Source: an uncultured Pseudomonadota bacterium | GTDB lineage: Bacteria; Myxococcota_A; UBA796; SXON01 | Direction of reading: 5' to 3' | Assembly (NCBI GenBank): GCA_903959175.1 | Contig: CAJBVW010000266.1 | Span: forward strand, 1 to 34,778 | DNA: 34,778 nucleotides | Shown: positions 23,631 through 31,251 of the stretch, piece by piece | Layout of the letters: every line of letters starts with the position of its first letter | How positions within the stretch are numbered: position 1 is the first letter of the stretch | Program-made: the position numbers and the translations under genes | The notes under the pieces: generated by a model | The model's database searches: none | Seen by the model: only the letters and a program-made list of their open reading frames with translations | Told to the model about the DNA's origin: nothing

Positions 23631-24203
23631 GTGATCCTCCTCCTGCTCGGCTGCGTCGCCGCCACGGTCCCTCCGCCCGAGGGGCCGGTCGGCTACCCGG
23701 TGGACCCCTCGTTCACCGGCGATGTCGCGTTCGAGGGCGCCGCCGTCGCCTACTACCCGGTGACCGGGGTGAACGACGTCGAGGTGTGGCGGTCGATCCG
23801 CACGAGCGGGCCGCGCGTGGCCGGCGTGTCCCATGGCGCGTACACCACCTGGGACGTGCGCTGGACCTGGCCGGACGGCGGCACCTGCAGCCCGGTGGCG
23901 GTCACCACGGACATCGTCGTGGCGTTCCCGCGGTGGGATCCGCCCCCCGAGGCCCCCGCCGCGTCGGTGGGCAACTGGCAGCGGTACGTCGGGCGGCTCG
24001 CCTTCCACGAGCAGGGCCACGTCGACCGCATCCGGGGGGTCAGCGCGCAGATCCCGGACGTCCTCGGGGCCGCCGGCTGCGACGGCATCACGACGGCCGG
24101 CAAGGACGCGCTCGCGATGCTCGACGCCCTCAACGCAACCTACGACACCGAGACCGAGCACGGCGCGCGCGAGGGTGCGACCCTGTTCGTCCGCGCGCCC
24201 TGA
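23631..24203 (+). CDS. DUF922-type secreted zinc protease-like lipoprotein
   Basis: 190 residues, GTG start. MILLLLGC is a very short lipoprotein signal with Cys8. The domain matches DUF922 (PF06037), a predicted secreted zinc-dependent protease: YYPVTGVNDVEVWRSIRTSGP, then YTTWDVRWTW, VAFPRW and the zinc-type motif HEQGH (His126, Glu127, His130), followed by Asp132. Activity has not been shown for most members. It is three bases after the unknown lipoprotein and just ahead of a DUF1615 lipoprotein that carries lysozyme-like motifs. A shared role in cell-wall or envelope processing is plausible but inferred. Confidence 0.82.
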   Translation: MILLLLGCVAATVPPPEGPVGYPVDPSFTGDVAFEGAAVAYYPVTGVNDVEVWRSIRTSGPRVAGVSHGAYTTWDVRWTWPDGGTCSPVAVTTDIVVAFPRWDPPPEAPAASVGNWQRYVGRLAFHEQGHVDRIRGVSAQIPDVLGAAGCDGITTAGKDALAMLDALNATYDTETEHGAREGATLFVRAP

Positions 24204-24256
24204 TGCCGCCCGCGGTGTCCGCGGCGCCCCAGGCGGACGCAAGCCGGAGGCGCTAC

Positions 24257-25423
24257 GTGTTCCCGAACGCCATGCTCCTCCTCCTCCTCGGCTGCGGCTC
24301 GCTCACCCCAACGCCCGAGCCCGTACTCCCCTTCGAGCAGCGCCCGATCACGGCGGAGGGCGCCGCGCGCGCGTTCCCGTCCGACCGCGTGAGGGACCGC
24401 GCGGGTTGGGCGACGGATCTGCACGCCGTGCTCGTCGCGCACGCCATCCCCGCCACCAACGGCAACGCCTGCGCCGCCGTCGCCGCGGTGGAGCAGGAGA
24501 GCGGCTACGCGGCCGACCCCGCGGTGCCGGGCATGGGTACGATGATCGACACCTGGATCGCCGAGAAGCAGGAGTCCATGGGCAAGGTGTCGGGGTGGGC
24601 GCTCGGCGCGGGGCTGCGCGCGGTGCTCGACGGCAAGCCCAAGGGGCAGACGCGGTCCTTCTACGAGCGGCTCCAGGCGGCGAAGACCGAGCGCGACGTG
24701 GACCTCGTGTTCCGCGAGCTCGTGGAGACGCAGCGCTCCAGGCTGCCAGCGCCGCTCCGCCAGGCGGAGGTGGCCGCCCAATTCGTCGGGCTCGACCTCG
24801 ACGATCTGAACCCCATCACCACGGCCGGCTGCCTCCAGGTCAAGGTGGACTTCGCGGAGGACCACGCCCGCGACCACGGCACCGACCGCGCGCTCGTCCG
24901 CGACCAGCTCTACACCCGCGCCGGCTGCCTCCACTACGGCGTCGTGCGCCTGCTCGACTGGGACGCTGGCTACGACAAGCCGCTGTACCGCTTCGCCGAC
25001 TACAACGCCGGACTCTACGCCAGCCGCAACGCTGCGTTCCAGGAGCAGGTCGCCGCGCTCTCCGGCGCGAAGCTCGCGCTCGACGGAGACCTCCTCCGCT
25101 ACACCGAGGGCGGCCGCCCCGCCTCCGAGCCCTCGCAGACGCTCACCGCGGTGCTCGGCGTCGTGGCGAAGAGCGGGCTGGACCTGACGGAGACCCGCGT
25201 GCGGCGCGACCTCGGCAAGGAGAAGACGCGGCAGTTCGAGGAGACCGACACCTGGACGGCCGTCCGCGATCTGTACGCGGCGAAGCTGAAGAAGGAGCCC
25301 GCGTACGCGCGCCTACCCGACGTGCACCTCGACTCCATCAAGCTCTCCGGCGACCGCACCACTGCGTGGTTCGCGCAGGGCGTGGACCGCCGCTACCAGG
25401 CGTGCCTGACGAGGCTGAAGTGA
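24257..25423 (+). CDS. DUF1615-family lipoprotein, possibly lytic transglycosylase-like
   Basis: 388 residues. I chose GTG 24257 because GGAGG lies six bases upstream (24246-24250). It gives MFPNAMLLLLLGC with a lipoprotein Cys13. ATG 24272 and ATG 24203 (overlapping the DUF922 stop) are alternatives. The sequence fits DUF1615: AGWATDLHAVLVAHAIP, EQESGYAADPAVPG, ITTAGCLQV and YRFADYNAGLYASRNAAF. These blocks resemble lytic transglycosylase signatures: Glu81-Ser82 (ES), a GxxQV block (191-195) and YNAG (249-252). Cutting of peptidoglycan is therefore a reasonable guess, with Glu81 the candidate catalytic residue. Its stop overlaps the next gene's GTG. Confidence 0.82.
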   Translation: MFPNAMLLLLLGCGSLTPTPEPVLPFEQRPITAEGAARAFPSDRVRDRAGWATDLHAVLVAHAIPATNGNACAAVAAVEQESGYAADPAVPGMGTMIDTWIAEKQESMGKVSGWALGAGLRAVLDGKPKGQTRSFYERLQAAKTERDVDLVFRELVETQRSRLPAPLRQAEVAAQFVGLDLDDLNPITTAGCLQVKVDFAEDHARDHGTDRALVRDQLYTRAGCLHYGVVRLLDWDAGYDKPLYRFADYNAGLYASRNAAFQEQVAALSGAKLALDGDLLRYTEGGRPASEPSQTLTAVLGVVAKSGLDLTETRVRRDLGKEKTRQFEETDTWTAVRDLYAAKLKKEPAYARLPDVHLDSIKLSGDRTTAWFAQGVDRRYQACLTRLK

Positions 25424-26265
25424 GCCTCGTCCACGAGATCGCCGGGCTCCCCGGCACGCCCCCGTGGGTGCGGCGCTGGGCGCTCAAGTGGCTCGGCTAC
25501 CGCGTGCTGCACGAGGCCCGGCTCCCCGACGGCGGCTCCCTTCGCGTGCTCGAGCGCGGCACCGTGCGGCGCCTGCGCTTCGGCGAAGCGTGGGAGGACC
25601 AATCCGCCCTCGACCGCGCCGCGCCGCTCCGCCCCCTCCTCCCGTACACCCGCTACGCGACGCTCGGTGTGGCCCTCCCGCCCCGGCTCGACCGCGTGCT
25701 CCATCTCGGCCTCGGCGGCGGCACCTTCCCCCGCGTGGTCCACGCCGCGGCCCCCGGCGCCCGCCAGGAGGCCATCGAGCCCTTTCCCGAGGTGGTCGAC
25801 GCCGCGCGGCGCTTCTTCGACCTGCCCGACGTGGTCGAAGTCACCGTCGCCACGGCGGAGGAGCCCGCCGGCGCCCCCGAGGCCGCCTACGACCTCGTCG
25901 TACTCGACGCCTTCTCTCACGCCGGCCTCCCCGTCGGGCAGACGGAGGCCTCCTTCGCCCGCCTCCACGGCCTGCTCCGGCGCGACGGGTGGCTGCTCGT
26001 CAACGCGACGCGCGACGCCCGCACGGCCGTCCTCGCGCTCCACCGCGTCTTCGCCTCCGTGGCGTGGCTGAAGCTCCCGGACACCGACCAGTACGTGATC
26101 TTCGCGAGCGACACCACGAGCCTCGCCGGGGTCCGCGCGCGCGCCCGGGGGCTGGCGGGGAGGCTCGAGGGCGACGTGGAGGCCCTGGTCGACGCGCTCT
26201 CCTGGGCAGACGGCTCGATCCTCGCTTTGTCCGCCACGGTGTCGCCCGGGCCGGCGCCGGGGTAG
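25420..26265 (+). CDS. Spermidine-synthase-like aminopropyltransferase/methyltransferase fold protein
   Basis: 281 residues. GTG 25420 overlaps the DUF1615 stop (GTGA). The Rossmann fold is clear: LHLGLGGGTFPR (95-105), an acidic strand end EAIEPFPEVVDAAR with Glu120, and DLVVLDAFSHAGLP with Asp163. This resembles the spermidine synthase superfamily. True spermidine synthases have a D-[ST]-[ST]-D-P-x-G-P segment in place of LDAFSHAGLP, so the substrate may not be a polyamine. Stand-alone relatives are common and uncharacterised. There is no signal peptide, so it is cytoplasmic, unlike the lipoproteins before it. Confidence 0.8.
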   Translation: MSLVHEIAGLPGTPPWVRRWALKWLGYRVLHEARLPDGGSLRVLERGTVRRLRFGEAWEDQSALDRAAPLRPLLPYTRYATLGVALPPRLDRVLHLGLGGGTFPRVVHAAAPGARQEAIEPFPEVVDAARRFFDLPDVVEVTVATAEEPAGAPEAAYDLVVLDAFSHAGLPVGQTEASFARLHGLLRRDGWLLVNATRDARTAVLALHRVFASVAWLKLPDTDQYVIFASDTTSLAGVRARARGLAGRLEGDVEALVDALSWADGSILALSATVSPGPAPG

Positions 26266-26288
26266 ATGCGCCGGCAACGGAGACGACG

Positions 26289-27329
26289 ATGGCGAAGAAG
26301 GACGCGGCGAAGCGGGCGGCGAAGAAGCACGAGAAAGAGAAGAAGCGCAAGAAGAAGCTGGAGGCACGCCCTCCGCGCGTCGTCACGCAGGACCCAGTCG
26401 ACGGCTGGAAGCCCGCCATCGAGGGCATCGAGGGCCTGGCCCACCGCCTCGAGGTCGGCTCGCACGACGCCGCGCATCTCGCCGATCTCGTCGCGACGCA
26501 CGGCCGTCGCAAGGACGCCGGCGCCACCTGGCTGCCGAGCAAGGTCCGCGCCCTCTCCGACGCCCAGATCCTCGCCGAGCTCGCCGCCCGTGGCGTCGTG
26601 ACCGACGAGTCCACGTTCGTCGCCGCCGCCGAGGCCCGCGAGGGCGCCCGCGACCTCGCCATCGAGCTCTGGAAGCCGATGATGACGTCCAACGCCTCCG
26701 TGCACGACCGCGACTTCGTCGGCGAGTCCGCCGTGGTCCTCTGGGAGCGCTGGGCGCCCCACCACCTCGCGGACGAGGTCCTCCACGACCTCCTCCGCTC
26801 CGCCTTCGACCACCTCGAGGACGGCTCGAACGATGTCGCCCTCGAGATCCTCTGCAACGCCTGGGAGCTCGCGCGCGACAACGGCGGCCTCGAGCGCCTC
26901 GCCCGGGCCGACACCCGCGGCGAGGGCTTCCTCGAGGAGCTCCTCGGCGCCGTGGACGACCTCGGCGAGGCCGAGCCGAAGGTGCACGAGCGCGCGCTCG
27001 TGGCGCTCCACGAGATCCGCGAGTCCCTCCCCCCCGGCCACGAGGCCTTCGTGCACACCGTCGTCAACGAGGCCCGCACGCTCGAGACCCTCGGCCGCGC
27101 GAAGGAGGGCATCGACCTCCTGCTCGGAGCCGCGCCCGCGTGGCCCGGCGATCCGGACGTGCTCGGCGAGGCCGCCGAGATGTTCATGGTCAACCCGACG
27201 GTAGGCCGCCGCTTCGGAGACGACGTGGCGGAGGCCCTCACCGCCGCCCGCGACGCCGCCGACGGCAAGGTGCGCGAGACCTTCGAGAACGACCTGAACC
27301 GGCTCACCGAGGCGCTCGCCGCCCTCTGA
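26289..27329 (+). CDS. Hypothetical protein with Lys-rich head and all-helical body
   Basis: 346 residues. GGAGA at 26279-26283 precedes the ATG by five bases. Residues 1-27 are almost all Lys, Ala, Glu and Arg (MAKKDAAKRAAKKHEKEKKR and on), a likely disordered or coiled basic tail. The rest is rich in Ala, Leu, Glu and His and looks fully helical, perhaps TPR- or HEAT-like (LVALHEIRESLPPGHEAF, then AKEGIDLLLGAAPAWPGDPD). No signal or membrane helix is seen, so it is probably cytoplasmic. The basic head could bind nucleic acid, but I cannot support a function. It ends three bases from the convergent sulfatase stop. Confidence 0.75.
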   Translation: MAKKDAAKRAAKKHEKEKKRKKKLEARPPRVVTQDPVDGWKPAIEGIEGLAHRLEVGSHDAAHLADLVATHGRRKDAGATWLPSKVRALSDAQILAELAARGVVTDESTFVAAAEAREGARDLAIELWKPMMTSNASVHDRDFVGESAVVLWERWAPHHLADEVLHDLLRSAFDHLEDGSNDVALEILCNAWELARDNGGLERLARADTRGEGFLEELLGAVDDLGEAEPKVHERALVALHEIRESLPPGHEAFVHTVVNEARTLETLGRAKEGIDLLLGAAPAWPGDPDVLGEAAEMFMVNPTVGRRFGDDVAEALTAARDAADGKVRETFENDLNRLTEALAAL

Positions 27330-27332
27330 GCG

Positions 27333-29288
27333 TCAGTACGGGCCGGCGGGCGCGGGGATGTCTCCGTGCGCGCCCGGCACGCCGTCGAAGTAGGCGACCC
27401 AGTACCAGTCCCGGTCGGTGCGGAGGTCCTCCAGCGCGAGGACCACCCGCCCGTCGGGGCCGGCCACGACGATGTCCGAGCTGCGCCGCGCACCCTCGGG
27501 CACCCGCTCGGGCGTGGCCCGCACCTGCACCGCGACGCCCGGCCGCGCGTGGAGCACGAGCGTGGCGGAGGTGTCCGTGGTGCGCGCCATCGTCGGCTCC
27601 GGCGGGGCCTCCCCGATGACGACGCGGAGCGCGCGGTTGAAGGCCTGCGGCTCGCCCGTCCACCCGGAGGCGGAGGCGTCGTGCGCCCACACCCCGAAGA
27701 CGTACTCGCCGGCCTCGGTGGGGACGCCCTGGAGGACGCCGGCGCCGCCGAGCGTGAGGCCCGGGGGGAGCGTGCCGTCCACGGAGAAGAGGACGGGCGC
27801 GGTGCCGCCCCACGTCGTGAGGTCGACGCGGTAGGGCACGCCGATCTCCCCGTCAGGGACGGTCTCGGTGAGGACGGCGAAGCCGCGGTGCTCGTCCACC
27901 ATCGTGCCCCACGCGGTCAGCGGCACGCCCTCCGGAGGCGTGACGTGGAGGCTCGTGAGCTCGAAGGGGTCGGCCGTGAGGTCGTAGATCTCGGTCTCCC
28001 CGGTGCCCCACTCGACGTACTTGTACTGCTCGGTGACGATGGCGGCCCAGACCGCGAAGCCGGACGTGTAGTTGTCGATGAACACGTGGTCGCGCGTAGC
28101 GACGGTGGGATCGGCGAGGGCGTGGCGGAGGGAGCTCCCCTCCCCCGAGGCGGGAGCGCCGAGCAGATCCGTGACGGTCGCCGCGAGGTCGAGGTTCACC
28201 GAAACCAATCGGCTGTCGACGCGGGGAGTGACGCCGGGCGCGAGGGCGAAGAGGGGCACGTGCACGGCCTCCTCGTAGGGGAGGCCCTTGAACTCCAGCC
28301 GGTGCTCCCCGTGGAGGTAGCCGTTGTCCGAGGCGTAGACGACCAGCGTGTCTTCGAGGGTGCCACGAGCGGCCAGCGCGTCGACGAAGTCGGCCACCTC
28401 GCGGTCGAGCGAGGCGAGGTTCTGATACATCCGGCGCGCGTTGTAGTCGATGCCCGCGACCTCCAGCTCCGTGAACCGCGGCTCTTCCTGGAGCCAGAGC
28501 GGCTTGTCCGAGATGTCCTCCTCGTCGAAGGAGGGGGGGCGCTCCGGGAGGTCGGCGTAGAGCGCGAGGTCCTCGGTCGCCGGCGAGCCCGACAGGTGCG
28601 GCGAGTTGGGCGCGAGGTAGAGGAAGTACGGACGATCCCCCTCCGCGTCGACGAAGGCGAGCGCCTGATCGAAGAGGTAGGACGTATAGTGTTCCCCTCC
28701 GGTGTCCGTGACGGTCCCGACGGAAGACGCGTTCGGCCCGCTGGAGCCGACCACGACCTCCTGCTCGTAGCCGCCGTCCCCCGCGCCGGTCGCCACCCAG
28801 GTGTCCCAGCCGGGCGGCACGTAGGGGGCGAGCTCGACCTCGTAGTTGTTCATGTACTTCCCGAACAACGCCGTGGCGACGCCGGCCGACTGGAGGCGCG
28901 TCGCCAGGGTGTCGCTGTCCGGGAAGGCGCTTGCGCCGCCCATCGGGAGGTTGTTGGTGAGGACGCCGGTGTCCTTCGGGTACCAGCCGCCGGAGAGGAA
29001 GCTCGCGCGCATCGGACAACACATCGGCGCCCCGACGTACGCCTTCTCGAAGCTCACGGCCGCGGGGAGCACGCGCGCGCTGACCTCCGGCATGGCCCAC
29101 ATCGTGTTGAACGCCTGATCGTCGGAGAGGATGACGATCACGTTGCGGGCAGCGACGGCCGGCCCGGTGTCCGGCGCCGTGTCGGGCGCGGTGTCGGTGT
29201 CTTCCTTCGCGGGGGGCCGAGGCGTGTCGCCCGTCGGGTCGGTACACCCGAAAAGGAACAGGGCCGCGAGGGCGTTCGGCGTGCGCAT
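27333..29288 (-). CDS. Sulfatase lipoprotein with C-terminal Ig-like (He_PIG) domain
   Basis: 651 residues. MRTPNALAALFLFGC gives a lipoprotein Cys15, followed by an Asp-Thr-Pro linker. The sulfatase domain has metal ligands in VILSDDQ (Asp56, Asp57). The maturation motif CCPMR has Cys90, which would become formylglycine; the usual C-x-P-S-R has Met in place of Ser. A second metal site is seen in YASDNGYLHGEH. From about residue 477 a He_PIG/Ig-like domain follows (GEIGVPYRVDL, LPPGLTL, GVLQGVPTEAGEY). It likely removes sulphate from polysaccharides at the cell surface. No maturase gene is in the window. Its own promoter region lies directly upstream. Confidence 0.92.
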   Translation of the reverse strand: MRTPNALAALFLFGCTDPTGDTPRPPAKEDTDTAPDTAPDTGPAVAARNVIVILSDDQAFNTMWAMPEVSARVLPAAVSFEKAYVGAPMCCPMRASFLSGGWYPKDTGVLTNNLPMGGASAFPDSDTLATRLQSAGVATALFGKYMNNYEVELAPYVPPGWDTWVATGAGDGGYEQEVVVGSSGPNASSVGTVTDTGGEHYTSYLFDQALAFVDAEGDRPYFLYLAPNSPHLSGSPATEDLALYADLPERPPSFDEEDISDKPLWLQEEPRFTELEVAGIDYNARRMYQNLASLDREVADFVDALAARGTLEDTLVVYASDNGYLHGEHRLEFKGLPYEEAVHVPLFALAPGVTPRVDSRLVSVNLDLAATVTDLLGAPASGEGSSLRHALADPTVATRDHVFIDNYTSGFAVWAAIVTEQYKYVEWGTGETEIYDLTADPFELTSLHVTPPEGVPLTAWGTMVDEHRGFAVLTETVPDGEIGVPYRVDLTTWGGTAPVLFSVDGTLPPGLTLGGAGVLQGVPTEAGEYVFGVWAHDASASGWTGEPQAFNRALRVVIGEAPPEPTMARTTDTSATLVLHARPGVAVQVRATPERVPEGARRSSDIVVAGPDGRVVLALEDLRTDRDWYWVAYFDGVPGAHGDIPAPAGPY

Positions 29289-29322
29289 TTGGTGGAGACT
29301 ATCATACCAACTCCTTACGGAG
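29289..29322 (-). promoter_or_regulatory. Sulfatase promoter region with inverted repeats
   Basis: Upstream of the sulfatase ATG on the minus strand is TATGAT (29301-29306), close to the -10 consensus, in an AT-richer patch. It sits inside an inverted repeat TTGGT-N12-ACCAA (29289-29310), directly next to the start codon. A second small repeat, CTCC-TTAC-GGAG, lies at 29311-29322. No good -35 is visible. The mRNA leader would be very short. The repeat looks like an operator that covers the promoter; the regulator is unknown. Confidence 0.45.
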
Positions 29323-29357
29323 CGGGCGCAGGCCCCGCGCGCGCCGCCCCCCGGCCG

Positions 29358-30203
29358 TCACCGGAAGATCCGCCGCGCTCCCCGGCTCCACCGACGCCTC
29401 CCCTCCTCCCCGACCTCGAAGGCCCACGCGCCGCTCCCCTCGGCCAGCGCGAGGTTGCCGCTGACGTAGATGGCCGTCGCGAGGCCGTCCGCGATCATCC
29501 CCGAGGGCGCCACGACGCTGACCACGCGGGCGCCGACCACCGAGCGGCCCGTCGTCGCGTCGTGGATGTGTCCGGGTTGCCACGCGTTCCCGGAGGTGGA
29601 GAGGGCGGCGTCCCGGAGCCGGACCGTCGCGACGCGCCCCTGCGCGCCAGCCACCTCCACCCGCCATCCCGCGCCCGCACGCGCCCCCTCCTCGTCCCCC
29701 GCGGCCACGATGTCGCCCGCGGCGTCCACGAGAAAGTCGGTCATCCCGCCAGCCCGGAGCGCGTCCGCCGCGCGATCCGCGAGCCACCCCTTGAGCACGC
29801 CCCCGAGGTCGATCGGGGCCGGCCCGTCCACCCGAAGGCCGGCGGGGCCCCACAGCCACGTCGGGCTCGCCCCTGCCGCACGCGCCTTCCATGACACATC
29901 GAAGCGCCCGCCGGATGTATCACGCAGGGTGTCCACCCACCGAAAGAGAGCCTCCTCCTTTGGTTCGAGTGATACTTCCTCCCCTGCCGCAAGCCGGGAC
30001 GTCTTCGAGCCGGGGCGCCACTCCGAGAGCGCGGCCTCGCCCGCCTCGATCGCCGCCCACGCGGCCTCCATCGCCGGGTTCCCGGCCTCGGGCTCGGCCA
30101 CGACCGTGATGCCGACGACCGTACCCATCGCGAGGCGCGACGTGCGGAGCGTCTCCGCGTGCGCCGGCCCTACGAGGGCGAGGAGGAGGGCGAGCGCGCG
30201 CAC
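29358..30203 (-). CDS. apbE: FAD:protein FMN transferase ApbE
   Basis: 281 residues. ApbE attaches FMN covalently to a Thr in target proteins outside the cytoplasm, using FAD and Mg. A signal peptide (MRALALLLALVGPAHA) sends it to the periplasm. Family motifs are MGTVVGITV (26-34), IDLGGVLKGWLADRA (131-145), STSGN (202-206), HIHDATTG (212-219, for HIxDPxTG) and IADGLATAIYVSG (237-249). GTG 30203 is the start that gives this signal. It overlaps the membrane protein gene by 34 bases. An FMN-binding-domain target with an SGAT motif is encoded two genes upstream. The protein is a little shorter than typical ApbE. Confidence 0.93.
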   Translation of the reverse strand: MRALALLLALVGPAHAETLRTSRLAMGTVVGITVVAEPEAGNPAMEAAWAAIEAGEAALSEWRPGSKTSRLAAGEEVSLEPKEEALFRWVDTLRDTSGGRFDVSWKARAAGASPTWLWGPAGLRVDGPAPIDLGGVLKGWLADRAADALRAGGMTDFLVDAAGDIVAAGDEEGARAGAGWRVEVAGAQGRVATVRLRDAALSTSGNAWQPGHIHDATTGRSVVGARVVSVVAPSGMIADGLATAIYVSGNLALAEGSGAWAFEVGEEGRRRWSRGARRIFR

Positions 30204-30676
30204 CAGAGCTCGTAGAGGGAGTCGACGATCATGAAGCCGAGCCCGAGCACCACCGCGGCGGTGATCGGGAGGAGGAGCACGCCGGCGGCGGGGGTGGCGT
30301 AGGCGACGGCCCAGGGGAGCGCGATCTGGGCGCCGATGGCGGCGAGGGTGCCCATGCTGATCCAGCCCCGACCGCGGCCGAGGTGGTAGAGGTGCGCCAC
30401 GACCAGCCACACCACCGGCTCGGTGAACAGGTGGAAGTGGGTCAATTCGAGGATCTGGCGGTAGCTCTTCGGGTAGACCATCTGCGATTCGTCGCCGCGC
30501 CAGTAGGCGGTCGCGGTGGCGGCGGAGACGCCCATGCCGTCGTAATGCAGGAGCCCTGCCGCGATGAGCCCGCAGAAGAGGAACGCGAGGAAGCCCGCGT
30601 AGACCAGCCGCGCGCCGGGGTCGAGGCGGCGAAGGGCGCCCTTGGGCGACGGGGGCTTCTGGTTGAACTCGCGCAT
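30170..30676 (-). CDS. Four-helix His-rich membrane protein, possible heme or quinone protein
   Basis: 168 residues with about four membrane helices (24-44, 84-100, 106-130 and 132-153). His residues lie near helix ends: His44, His80 and His82 in ELTHFHLFTEP, and His95 and His98 in AHLYHLG. That pattern would suit b-type heme, but no established cytochrome family is recognised. The PKSYRQILELTHFHLF segment looks like a conserved family I have seen only as unnamed membrane proteins. It starts with a one-base overlap on the FMN-binding gene (TGATG) and is overlapped by apbE. It is a reasonable candidate for carrying electrons across the membrane to the flavin, but this is inference. Confidence 0.75.
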   Translation of the reverse strand: MREFNQKPPSPKGALRRLDPGARLVYAGFLAFLFCGLIAAGLLHYDGMGVSAATATAYWRGDESQMVYPKSYRQILELTHFHLFTEPVVWLVVAHLYHLGRGRGWISMGTLAAIGAQIALPWAVAYATPAAGVLLLPITAAVVLGLGFMIVDSLYELWCARSPSSSPS

Positions 30677-31230
30677 CAGCCGGCGATCCCGAGGTAGGCG
30701 GCGACGATCACCGTCGCGCGCTTGACGCCGACGGCCATGGAGCGAGTGGAGATGGTGGCGCCGGAGACGACGCGGATCTCCTTGGCGGGGCGCATCGCCG
30801 AGCGGGGGCCGAGGCCGATGAACTGCTTGCGGAAGGCCTCGCCGCGCACGCCGTCCCCGTAGGCCTCACGGTAGACGAGCACCTCGACGCGCTGGACCTT
30901 GGCCGCGCCGTCCACCATCACGCCGAAGTCGATGGGCTCGTGCTGGCCGACCTGCTGGTCGAGCACCGCGTAGCCGAGCACGCCCGCGGCCCCGCGCCCG
31001 ACCTGGAGCGTGTAGTCCGCCCGCGGCAGCTCGTACCCGAGCAGGCCCGCGATCTGCGCGCGCGCGGCGGCGTCGGGGGTGTAGGTCACCGCGTCGACCG
31101 AGGTCGCACCTGGGAAGAAGCTCGCCATGAGCGCGTCGGGCGTGAAATAGACGTACGCCCACGCGGGCCCCGCCGAGAGCAGCGCGATCGTCGCCACGAG
31201 GAGTCCCACCGTTCGTCCCACCAGCCGCAC
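30676..31230 (-). CDS. FMN-binding-domain protein with SGAT flavinylation motif
   Basis: 184 residues. Three GTGs stand in a row; 31230 has GGAGG five bases upstream, whereas the first directly abuts the Shine-Dalgarno. The signal peptide ends near GPAWAYV. The C-terminal part fits the FMN_bind domain of NqrC/RnfG: EEAFRKQF-like spacing, then VVSGATISTRSMAVGVKRA (SGAT at 156-159). Thr159 is the likely site for covalent FMN added by ApbE, which is encoded in the same operon. No heme motif is present. The protein would act in the periplasm, passing electrons between the membrane protein and outer partners. The last 15 or so residues are hydrophobic. Confidence 0.9.
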   Translation of the reverse strand: MRLVGRTVGLLVATIALLSAGPAWAYVYFTPDALMASFFPGATSVDAVTYTPDAAARAQIAGLLGYELPRADYTLQVGRGAAGVLGYAVLDQQVGQHEPIDFGVMVDGAAKVQRVEVLVYREAYGDGVRGEAFRKQFIGLGPRSAMRPAKEIRVVSGATISTRSMAVGVKRATVIVAAYLGIAG

Positions 31231-31251
31231 CACCACCTCCGCCCTACCGGG

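Noticed and set aside
25420-26265. Calling the gene speE
   Set aside because: The fold fits, but the polyamine-site segment differs (LDAFSHAGLP), so spermidine synthesis is not supported.
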